Shown: positions 1-5,405 of the stretch, in pieces
How positions within the stretch are numbered: position 1 is the stretch's first letter
Layout: each line of letters starts with the position of its first letter
From: Bacteriovoracaceae bacterium
GTDB taxonomy: Bacteria; Bdellovibrionota; Bacteriovoracia; Bacteriovoracales; Bacteriovoracaceae
DNA length: 6,374 nt
Direction: 5' to 3'
Assembly: GCA_023954595.1 (NCBI GenBank)
Contig: JAGSHJ010000176.1
Location: forward strand, 1 to 6,374
The notes under the pieces: generated by a model
Seen by the model: only the letters and a program-made list of their open reading frames with translations
Databases searched by the model: none
Told to the model about the DNA's origin: nothing
Made by a program: the position numbers and the translations under genes

Positions 1-313
1 CGCTATCAGAGTACCTACTCCAGATGTGTCGTTGGTTGACCTAACTGTAAAATTATCTAAGAAAGCTTCAAAAGAAGAAGTTAACAATGCATTGAAAGAA
101 GCTGCAGAAGGCTCGCTAAAAGGTGTTCTTGGATATGAAACAGAGCCTCTTGTCTCAGTTGATTATATGGGCAATCCATTGTCTTCAATCGTTGACGCTG
201 ATATGACAAGCGTTATGGAAGACACTGTTAAGGTTATCTCTTGGTATGACAACGAAGTTGGATTTTCTAACAGAGTTATTGACCTAGCAAATCACGTGGC
301 TTCAAAATTATAG
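1..313 (+). CDS. gap: Glyceraldehyde-3-phosphate dehydrogenase, C-terminal part (5' end outside window)
   Basis: This is the 3' end of a GAPDH gene, read in frame from base 2, giving 103 visible codons before a TAG stop. The full enzyme is usually about 330-335 residues, so roughly the last third is present. It catalyses the NAD(P)-dependent, phosphate-consuming oxidation of glyceraldehyde 3-phosphate to 1,3-bisphosphoglycerate in the cytoplasm. The visible part starts in the conserved AIRVPTPDVSLVDL segment, whose Arg belongs to the phosphate-binding region, and ends with the family hallmark SWYDNEVGFSNRVIDLA followed by the C-terminal helix. A GTG at 26 could be mistaken for a start, but the conserved frame continues upstream of it, so it is an internal Val codon. 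pgk follows after 9 nt, and the TAG stop overlaps its ribosome-binding site. The catalytic Cys and NAD-binding domain lie outside the window, so cofactor preference cannot be judged. Confidence 0.97.
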   Translation, partial: AIRVPTPDVSLVDLTVKLSKKASKEEVNNALKEAAEGSLKGVLGYETEPLVSVDYMGNPLSSIVDADMTSVMEDTVKVISWYDNEVGFSNRVIDLANHVASKL

Positions 314-322
314 GATTATAAA

Positions 323-1510
323 ATGGCTTTAAAGTTTATCGATCAGGCAGAATTCAAAGGTAAAAGAGTTTTGGCCCGTTTTGACTTCAATGTTCCTTTG
401 GACAAAGAAGATCGTAGTAAAATCTCTGATACAAGTAGAATTGACCTAGCTATTCCAACAATAAAGCATTTTATTGAGAATGGAGCTTCCAAGATCACTC
501 TTATGAGTCACCTTGGGAGGCCTAAGGGAAAAAAGGATGAGAAATACAGCCTTGAGCCAGTGGCGACATACCTTGCCGAGCAATTAGGTACTGACGTTGT
601 TTTAGCCGACGCTCCTGTTGATGCTGGGGTTAAAGAGCTATTAACGTTAAATGAAACTAAAATCGTTCTTCTTGAGAACTTACGCTTTGATCCAGGTGAA
701 GAATCTGATGAGGAAGAGTTTGCTTTTAAACTCTCCCAATACGGCGACATTTACGTAAATGACGCATTTGGTGCTGCTCACAGAAAACATGCTTCAGTAT
801 ATGGAATCAACAAGTTCTATAAGAACAACGCATACGGCGGTCTTTTGATTAAGAAAGAGTTGGAAGCACTTAACAAAGTGCTAGAGACTCCTGCCCGACC
901 ATTTGTTGCAATCATTGGTGGCGCTAAAGTTAGTGATAAAATTAAAACAATTGAAAAACTTTTAATTTCTGTAAACCACCTGATTATTGGTGGGGCTATG
1001 GCCTATCCATTCCTTAAGGCCAAAGGCCATGGTGTTGGTAAGTCACTTTGCTCTGATGAAGATGTTAAACTTGCGGCCAGCATTCTTAAAGCTGACAAGG
1101 GAAATAAAGTTGTTCTACCTGAAGACCATGTTGTAGCTCAGGACATCAATGGCGAATCTAAAGTCATCAATAGCAGAGGCATTGATGATGATTGGATGGC
1201 ACTTGATATTGGACCTTCAACTATAAATAGGTACGAAAACGTTTTAAAGGATGCCAAAACAGTTCTTTGGAACGGGCCTATGGGTCTTTTTGAAAATCCT
1301 AAATACGCTAAAGGTACTATGGCATTGGCCAAGGCACTTTCAACTTCAAATGCATTCACTCTTGTAGGTGGTGGTGATTCTGTTTCAGCGGTTCAAAAGT
1401 CTGGGCATGCTGATAAATTCTCCCACATCTCAACTGGTGGTGGTGCTTCTTTAGAGTATATTGAAAAAGGTCAGCTTCCAGGAATACAGGCACTAAAATA
1501 CGGAGTCTAA
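323..1510 (+). CDS. pgk: Phosphoglycerate kinase
   Basis: A complete 395-residue phosphoglycerate kinase, within the normal bacterial range. It transfers phosphate from 1,3-bisphosphoglycerate to ADP, making ATP and 3-phosphoglycerate in the cytoplasm, directly downstream of GAPDH in the pathway. The N-terminal substrate domain shows RFDFNVPLD (residues 19-27), Arg39 and SHLGRPKG (62-69, with the His63/Arg66 substrate-binding pair), then LENLRFDPGEE and YVNDAFGAAHRKHASV. The C-terminal nucleotide domain shows IIGGAKVSDKI, GGAMAYPFLKAKG, LWNGPMGLFE, the glycine-rich TLVGGGDSV loop and the terminal STGGGASLEY motif. The start is the ATG at 323, 7 nt after AGGA (312-315), which itself overlaps the gap stop. 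tpiA begins 1 nt after the pgk stop, so the genes are almost certainly co-transcribed. An in-frame A_AAA_AAG heptamer at codons for Gly69-Lys71 is noted separately. Nothing is missing or unusual in the protein. Confidence 0.99.
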   Translation: MALKFIDQAEFKGKRVLARFDFNVPLDKEDRSKISDTSRIDLAIPTIKHFIENGASKITLMSHLGRPKGKKDEKYSLEPVATYLAEQLGTDVVLADAPVDAGVKELLTLNETKIVLLENLRFDPGEESDEEEFAFKLSQYGDIYVNDAFGAAHRKHASVYGINKFYKNNAYGGLLIKKELEALNKVLETPARPFVAIIGGAKVSDKIKTIEKLLISVNHLIIGGAMAYPFLKAKGHGVGKSLCSDEDVKLAASILKADKGNKVVLPEDHVVAQDINGESKVINSRGIDDDWMALDIGPSTINRYENVLKDAKTVLWNGPMGLFENPKYAKGTMALAKALSTSNAFTLVGGGDSVSAVQKSGHADKFSHISTGGGASLEYIEKGQLPGIQALKYGV

Positions 1511-1511
1511 G

Positions 1512-2258
1512 ATGGCAAAGTCTTATATTGTAGGAAATTGGAAAATGAATCAAAATCGCCATGAGCTCAATGAGTTCTTTGGCGAACTTGAAAAAGAAGC
1601 TTTAGAGGGAGGCAATTTTTGGATTGCTCCCCAGTTCATACACATTCAAAGCTGTATTGAAAAAACCAACAAGGTTCCTCTAAAGATTGGTGCTCAAAAC
1701 TGTTCAAACAATGACAGCGGAGCCTTTACTGGAGAAGTTAGTCCAAAATCGCTAAAAGATTTAGAGACAAGCTTTGTAATTCTTGGTCACTCAGAGAGAA
1801 GATCAATTTTTGCAGAGAGTGATGAGCTTATAAACAGCAAGGTTCAAAAAGTGCTGGAGCACAAATTGACTCCAATCCTTTGTATTGGGGAGACTCTAGA
1901 GCAGCGCGAAGCAAATCAAACTATGGATGTGGTTCTTGGCCAACTGAGTTCAGGACTTAAGGGCATTGAACTTGACTCTGAAGACAGTATTATAGTTGCT
2001 TATGAGCCTGTTTGGGCCATTGGAACTGGTAAAACAGCTTCCCCAGAGCAAGCAGAAGAAGTACACTCTCATATTAGACAAAAGCTTAAAGAACTCTACC
2101 CTGAATTAGGTGAACAGATTTCCATTTTGTACGGAGGGAGTGTTAAGCCTAGTAATATTAAGGACTTACTAGAAAAACCTAATATAAATGGTGGACTTGT
2201 AGGTGGCGCAAGCTTGAAGGCCCAGGACTTTATAGCTCTTTGCAAGGCGACTATTTAG
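1512..2258 (+). CDS. tpiA: Triose-phosphate isomerase
   Basis: A complete 248-residue TIM-barrel enzyme, the usual length for bacteria. It interconverts dihydroxyacetone phosphate and glyceraldehyde 3-phosphate, supplying the substrate of the upstream GAPDH. All catalytic features are visible: GNWKMN with Lys11 and Asn9 near the N-terminus, ILGHSERR with the electrophile His93, and AYEPVWAIGTGKTA with the catalytic base Glu165 followed by the mobile loop 6. YGGSVKPSN (207-215) and GGLVGGASL near the C-terminus form the phosphate-binding site. The ATG at 1512 lies 1 nt after the pgk stop, and its likely ribosome-binding site GGAG (1502-1505, 6 nt spacing) sits inside the last pgk codons, a layout that usually goes with translational coupling. 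The protein looks intact and typical. Confidence 0.99.
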   Translation: MAKSYIVGNWKMNQNRHELNEFFGELEKEALEGGNFWIAPQFIHIQSCIEKTNKVPLKIGAQNCSNNDSGAFTGEVSPKSLKDLETSFVILGHSERRSIFAESDELINSKVQKVLEHKLTPILCIGETLEQREANQTMDVVLGQLSSGLKGIELDSEDSIIVAYEPVWAIGTGKTASPEQAEEVHSHIRQKLKELYPELGEQISILYGGSVKPSNIKDLLEKPNINGGLVGGASLKAQDFIALCKATI

Positions 2259-2261
2259 GGG

Positions 2262-2290
2262 TTTGCAAACAAGCTCAATTTTGATAAAAA
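2262..2290 (+). promoter_or_regulatory. Weak candidate internal promoter upstream of secG
   Basis: In the 62-nt gap between tpiA and secG, TTTGCA (2262-2267) and TAAAAA (2285-2290) are separated by 17 nt. Each matches 4 of 6 sigma-70 consensus bases, and a TG at 2282-2283 supplies an extended -10 element. Transcription would start near 2297, giving a leader of about 24 nt that carries the AGGA ribosome-binding site at 2309-2312. The match is modest in AT-rich DNA, and secG may simply be read through from the glycolytic genes. Confidence 0.25.
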
Positions 2291-2320
2291 TTTCAGTCTA
2301 AATAAATAAGGATTTAAAAT

Positions 2321-2668
2321 ATGATCACAGGTCTAGTCATTCTTCACATTGTTATCTGTATTCTTTTAACAGTTGTGGTTTTACTTCAGTTTGGAAAAGG
2401 TGCCGAAGCTGGTGCTATGATGGGTCAGGGAGCTTCTCAAGCTGTCTTTACATCTGCATCTAAAGGGAACTTTTTCACAAAAATGACAACTTTCTTGGCC
2501 ATTGCATTTATGGTTAACTCGATCGCTCTTACGACTATTACGTCTAAGACTGCTGGTGAGTCCATTTTTGACGATGAAGCTCCAGTTGCAGCTCCACTAA
2601 ATCCAGATGCTATGGCACCTGAAGCAGTTGCTCCTCAAGAAGAAGCTCCAGCAGCAAACGAGCAGTAA
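2321..2668 (+). CDS. secG: Preprotein translocase subunit SecG
   Basis: A 115-residue inner-membrane protein matching SecG, the accessory subunit of the SecYEG channel that assists SecA-driven protein export. Two hydrophobic segments are visible, at about residues 3-23 and 55-74. Between them lies the family signature: LLQFGKGAEAGAMMGQGAS (21-39), then FTSASKGNFFTKMT leading into the second helix. The second half of the protein after about residue 84 is a low-complexity tail rich in Ala, Pro and Glu and net acidic, as is common and variable among SecG proteins. The start ATG lies 8 nt after AGGA (2309-2312). It follows tpiA by 62 nt, a frequent gene order (gap-pgk-tpiA-secG) across many bacteria, and is the last gene before a strong terminator. 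Confidence 0.96.
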   Translation: MITGLVILHIVICILLTVVVLLQFGKGAEAGAMMGQGASQAVFTSASKGNFFTKMTTFLAIAFMVNSIALTTITSKTAGESIFDDEAPVAAPLNPDAMAPEAVAPQEEAPAANEQ

Positions 2669-2684
2669 AAAGTAATTTAGTTTT

Positions 2685-2724
2685 AAAAAGATAGGGCCTG
2701 CTTTTTAGCAGGCCTTTTTATTTT
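2685..2724. terminator. Rho-independent terminator, probably bidirectional
   Basis: GGGCCTGCT (2694-2702) pairs with AGCAGGCCT (2707-2715) across a TTTT loop, giving eight Watson-Crick pairs plus an outer G-T wobble. On the plus strand the stem runs straight into TTTTTATTTT (2715-2724), a classical terminator for secG and the glycolytic genes. On the minus strand the same stem is followed, after four bases from its edge, by five T's (complement of 2685-2689), so it can also end the ilvA transcript. The ilvA stop codon (2718-2720) lies inside the plus-strand T-tract. Confidence 0.93.
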
Positions 2725-3962
2725 GTACTCTTATTAAAGACAAAATCTCTCTGTGCGACTTTAAAGTTCTTAGAAATCTCATCTAAAATTGCTTCTGCGT
2801 GCTCTCTCCCCTTGGTTTCAAGCACTGCCTCAACAATGGACTCTTGAAGCTCTAGGTATGGTGCATTTCTCTCGTGGGTGACTTGTAGAATGTTGCCACC
2901 CATCTCTTTTACTATTTTAGTAAATTTAAATAATGCACCTGGCCTGTCATCCAGTAATAGATCGACTTTAATACGCCTGTGAGACTGCAACAGTCCTCTT
3001 TCGATGATTCGATCTACAAGGTTGATATCAATATTTCCGCCACAAATAGTCAGGACAATATTTTTATTTTTAAATCGTCTAGGACTTCTTTGATAAAGCT
3101 CGTCAAAGGCTGCAAGGCCGATTGCACCAGCACCTTCTGCGATGATTCTAGCTTGCTCCATAAGATCTAGAAGTGCTAACGCGGTCTGATCGTCAGGAAT
3201 ATGAATCGCTTCATCTATAAGCTCATCGAGAAGCTCATACATTTCTGGATTAGGCTCTTTCACTTTAATCCCATCAGCAAATGTCATCCCCTTCTCCCCA
3301 GGTACGAGTTTGCCCTGTTGAAGGGATCTGGCCATAGAGCTTGCTCCACTTGCCTGGGTGCCGATAATTTTAACTTCTGGGTAGAAGTGTCGGACAACCT
3401 GGCCCATTCCGGCCATTAGTCCACCGCCACCAATAGCACCAAATAGGTAGTCTATTTTGTCTATTTGCTCTTTTAATTCAAACCCTATAGTTCCCTGGCC
3501 TGCGATAACTAACGGGTCATGAAATGGGTGAACCAATACTTTGTCATTTTCTTTTAAATAGCTTTTTAGAAACTCAAAACTCTCGTCAACATTGTCGCCT
3601 TCAAGGATAACTTTCGCTCCCATGGCCTCAGTGTTTAGGATTTTAATAATTGGAGATGGCTTAGGCATAATGATTGTTGCCTCTACTCCAAGCTTTTGTG
3701 CTGCCCAAGCAACGCCTTGTGCGTGGTTGCCGGCACTAACAGCTATAACACCTTTTTTCTTTTCATCCTCAGTAAGATTATAAATCTTATTGGCCGCGCC
3801 TCGACACTTGAAAGAGCCCACTGGTTGCATATTCTCAAGCTTTAAAAAGACATTTGCCTGATACTTTTTTGATAACCAATCATTTTTAATCAACGGAGTT
3901 GGGGCCAATAAAGAAGATATTAATTCATAGGCCTTTTCGAATTCGGACATTTCAATTTTCAT
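2718..3962 (-). CDS. ilvA: Threonine ammonia-lyase (PLP-dependent, single C-terminal ACT domain)
   Basis: A complete 414-residue fold-type II PLP enzyme that deaminates L-threonine to 2-oxobutanoate and ammonia; many relatives also act on serine. The N-terminal catalytic domain shows KLENMQPVGSFKCRGA with the PLP Schiff-base lysine at Lys52, SAGNHAQGVA (76-85), the phosphate-binding GGGGL (178-182), EGAGA (276-280) and ICGGNID (306-312). From about residue 329 a single ACT domain follows (RRIKVDLLLDDRPGAL onward), a candidate site for amino-acid feedback. The length fits the medium form with one ACT domain, between the 329-residue TdcB without ACT and the roughly 514-residue E. coli IlvA with two. 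A biosynthetic (isoleucine) or catabolic role cannot be separated: no other ilv genes are visible. The ATG at 3962 overlaps the upstream stop as ATGA and has AAGGTG/GAAGAG upstream; the ATG at codon 5 has no such site and is less likely. Confidence 0.95.
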   Translation of the reverse strand: MKIEMSEFEKAYELISSLLAPTPLIKNDWLSKKYQANVFLKLENMQPVGSFKCRGAANKIYNLTEDEKKKGVIAVSAGNHAQGVAWAAQKLGVEATIIMPKPSPIIKILNTEAMGAKVILEGDNVDESFEFLKSYLKENDKVLVHPFHDPLVIAGQGTIGFELKEQIDKIDYLFGAIGGGGLMAGMGQVVRHFYPEVKIIGTQASGASSMARSLQQGKLVPGEKGMTFADGIKVKEPNPEMYELLDELIDEAIHIPDDQTALALLDLMEQARIIAEGAGAIGLAAFDELYQRSPRRFKNKNIVLTICGGNIDINLVDRIIERGLLQSHRRIKVDLLLDDRPGALFKFTKIVKEMGGNILQVTHERNAPYLELQESIVEAVLETKGREHAEAILDEISKNFKVAQRDFVFNKSTK

Positions 3963-5128
3963 TTTTTACTCTTCACCTTATTTTTAGCTTTCTCTGCTTT
4001 TTCTTCTTCTTGTGCAATCACTCTTATCTTGCCGAAGTCTTCATTTTCAAACATCTTCTCAACTTCCTCTATAGGAAGCTCCTCATATGGAATTGAGGGG
4101 TCAAAGTGATCGGCCATCTTTAACTCTTTTGGGCTTTTTACCTTAGAGTGTTTAACATGGGCCGCAAATACTTTAAATACCGTTGGATCCAGTTTTTTAC
4201 CACTGGTTTTGCCCATGATTTCAAGGGCCTGACCTACAGACAACACTTTGTTGTAGCTTCTCTTAGTAGTAACAGCGTCAAAGAAGTCTGCAATCGCACA
4301 AACCCTCGCAAGAAGGTGAATGTCATGTTCTTTGACTTTATTAGGGTAGCCTGTCCCATCCCAGTTCTCATGATGTTCATGGATAACTCGACCAATGGTC
4401 TTTACATCAATCCCATCTTCAATTCCCCCGGCTCCACTTAAAAGTAAGTCGATACCAAAGTCTGGATGCTTTTTTATTTCTTCATATTCTCTATCTGAAA
4501 GACCACTTGGGTTGTTTAGAATATGGGTTGGAATCTTTATCTTTCCAAGATCATGTAGAAGTCCACCAAGACCTGCATGCATTAATTCAGCTCTAGATGC
4601 ATCCTTTTTCAAGGCCCTAACAATGGTTATGCAGTACATAGCTACATTGATTGAGTGATCATAGGTATAGAAGTCATGTCCACTTAGATTTCCGATCAGC
4701 CCTCTTAGAGAGTCAATATTGTAATCATCAAGGACATCTATCATTGACTCCACAGCGTCTCTACAGCCGTGAATTGTTTCAGAGAGAAGCTCAGTACTAA
4801 ATTCTTTATCTTCGTCAAAGACCTTATGCAGATATTCAATGGCAGTCTCTTTTATAAAGTCCACCGCCTCTTCATCAGCAACCTCTTGGCTGTTAACCAA
4901 GCTATTCATATAGGCCTTACGTTGATCTTCAGGAACATACAATTGATGATATTTCTTACGAAGCTCTTCCAAGTCAAAGGCCTCTAGAATTTCACCACTA
5001 GGAAAAAGGCGAATGAACTTCTGCTTATCTTGAATAGATGAAGAGTTCACATATAAGTCATAACTTAAAGGTGCGTTCTTTAAGATTAGATCGTAACTTA
5101 TGGAGAAAAAGCTTCGTGTGCTCACCAT
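3959..5128 (-). CDS. HD-GYP domain protein, predicted cyclic-di-GMP phosphodiesterase
   Basis: A 389-residue protein with no obvious signal peptide or membrane helix, so probably cytoplasmic. Residues 150-330 form an HD-GYP domain, a family that hydrolyses the second messenger cyclic di-GMP, often to GMP. Expected metal and substrate residues are present: His158 (YDHS), the HD pair His192-Asp193 in LLHDLGKIKIP, His221 (KKHPDFG), His252-His253, the GYP signature DGTGYP (257-262) and Asp284 in ADFFDAVTTKRSY. Catalytic competence is therefore likely; whether two or three metals bind cannot be read here. Residues 10-75 form a separate N-terminal module (SYDLYVN, FIRLFPSGE, LYVPEDQR) like those preceding HD-GYP domains in other bacteria, function not known to me. 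A helical linker follows. The last 17 residues are Lys/Glu-rich. It is the first gene of an operon, and its TGA overlaps the ilvA start by 4 nt. The start may be ATG 5128 or the adjacent GTG 5125. Confidence 0.92.
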   Translation of the reverse strand: MVSTRSFFSISYDLILKNAPLSYDLYVNSSSIQDKQKFIRLFPSGEILEAFDLEELRKKYHQLYVPEDQRKAYMNSLVNSQEVADEEAVDFIKETAIEYLHKVFDEDKEFSTELLSETIHGCRDAVESMIDVLDDYNIDSLRGLIGNLSGHDFYTYDHSINVAMYCITIVRALKKDASRAELMHAGLGGLLHDLGKIKIPTHILNNPSGLSDREYEEIKKHPDFGIDLLLSGAGGIEDGIDVKTIGRVIHEHHENWDGTGYPNKVKEHDIHLLARVCAIADFFDAVTTKRSYNKVLSVGQALEIMGKTSGKKLDPTVFKVFAAHVKHSKVKSPKELKMADHFDPSIPYEELPIEEVEKMFENEDFGKIRVIAQEEEKAEKAKNKVKSKK

Positions 5129-5131
5129 GAA

Positions 5132-5136
5132 CTCCT
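5132..5136 (-). promoter_or_regulatory. Ribosome-binding site of the HD-GYP gene
   Basis: The minus strand reads AGGAG, then TTC, then ATGGTG. The site is only 3 nt from the ATG at 5128 but 6 nt from the GTG that is the second codon. The spacing favours GTG at 5125 as the real initiator, a one-codon difference; ATG is the conventional call. Confidence 0.6.
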
Positions 5137-5174
5137 GCCTGAACTAGTATGAATTAAGCTAATTTATCACATCT

Positions 5175-5201
5175 TAATCGGCTTTTTTCACAAGAATATT
5201 A
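5175..5201 (-). promoter_or_regulatory. Candidate sigma-28 (FliA)-like promoter for the HD-GYP/ilvA operon
   Basis: On the minus strand TAATATTC (complement of 5194-5201) is followed after exactly 11 nt by GCCGATTA (complement of 5175-5182). The enterobacterial FliA consensus is TAAAGTTT, 11 nt, GCCGATAA, so the -10 matches 7 of 8 and the -35 matches 5 of 8. Transcription would start near 5168, about 40 nt before the start codon. Control of a c-di-GMP enzyme by the flagellar sigma factor would make sense, but the -35 match is weak. Confidence 0.35.
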
Positions 5202-5335
5202 ACCCTTTACCTCAATCCAAATAGTTAGCGAGCCTTAATATACTAAATACCCTACAGAGCTTGTGACAAAGCTTTTCCAAGTTTTTAACATCATTGAGAA
5301 AGGCCATTTATTCTCCACTTCATTGTAAAAAAATA

Positions 5336-5364
5336 TTTACATGTTTTTACCCAATTTCTAGGAT
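5336..5364 (+). promoter_or_regulatory. Sigma-70-like promoter for the lipoprotein protease gene
   Basis: TTTACA (5336-5341, 5 of 6 to TTGACA) and TAGGAT (5359-5364, 4 of 6 to TATAAT) are separated by an optimal 17 nt. An A/T-rich run just upstream (5325-5335) could act as an UP element. Transcription would start near 5371, giving a leader of about 35 nt that includes the strong ribosome-binding site. Confidence 0.5.
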
Positions 5365-5393
5365 CGCATCACTGAAGTTTCTCTTAAGTTCTC

Positions 5394-5400
5394 AAGGAGG
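5394..5400 (+). promoter_or_regulatory. Strong ribosome-binding site of the protease gene
   Basis: AAGGAGG is nearly a full complement of the 16S rRNA 3' end and lies 5 nt before the ATG at 5406. It is the best Shine-Dalgarno match in the window, fixes the start of the protease gene, and suggests efficient translation. Confidence 0.9.
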
Positions 5401-5405
5401 GGAAA

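Larger units (their letters stand above)
5129..5405. other. Divergent intergenic region, 277 bp
   Basis: This AT-rich spacer separates the minus-strand HD-GYP operon from the plus-strand protease gene and contains no credible ORF or RNA gene. Candidate promoters lie near each gene (5175-5201 minus, 5336-5364 plus). Between them are a short imperfect inverted repeat (5256-5276) and isolated -10-like words around 5237-5245. A second possible minus-strand sigma-70 promoter is TTGTCA (complement of 5264-5269), 18 nt, TAGTAT (complement of 5240-5245), which would give a leader of about 100 nt. Confidence 0.7.

Noticed and set aside
508..1562. Minus-strand open frames lying inside pgk and across the pgk-tpiA junction (508-750, 1138-1359, 1356-1562).
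   Set aside because: They are antisense to strongly conserved pgk/tpiA codons, have no recognisable domain or convincing ribosome-binding site, and are the expected shadows of the real genes.
2979..4987. Plus-strand open frames of 63-97 codons inside ilvA and the HD-GYP gene.
   Set aside because: The minus-strand proteins keep all family motifs through these stretches; the plus-strand translations show no family features and no good start signals.
5296..5315. GAGAA ... TTCTC inverted repeat in the divergent spacer as an operator.
   Set aside because: Only five base pairs with a 10-nt gap and no extension; frequent by chance.
5375..5393. Near direct repeat AAGTTTCTC / AAGTTCTC just before the protease ribosome-binding site.
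   Set aside because: Only eight or nine bases, imperfect, in AT-rich DNA; expected by chance and without a supporting third copy.
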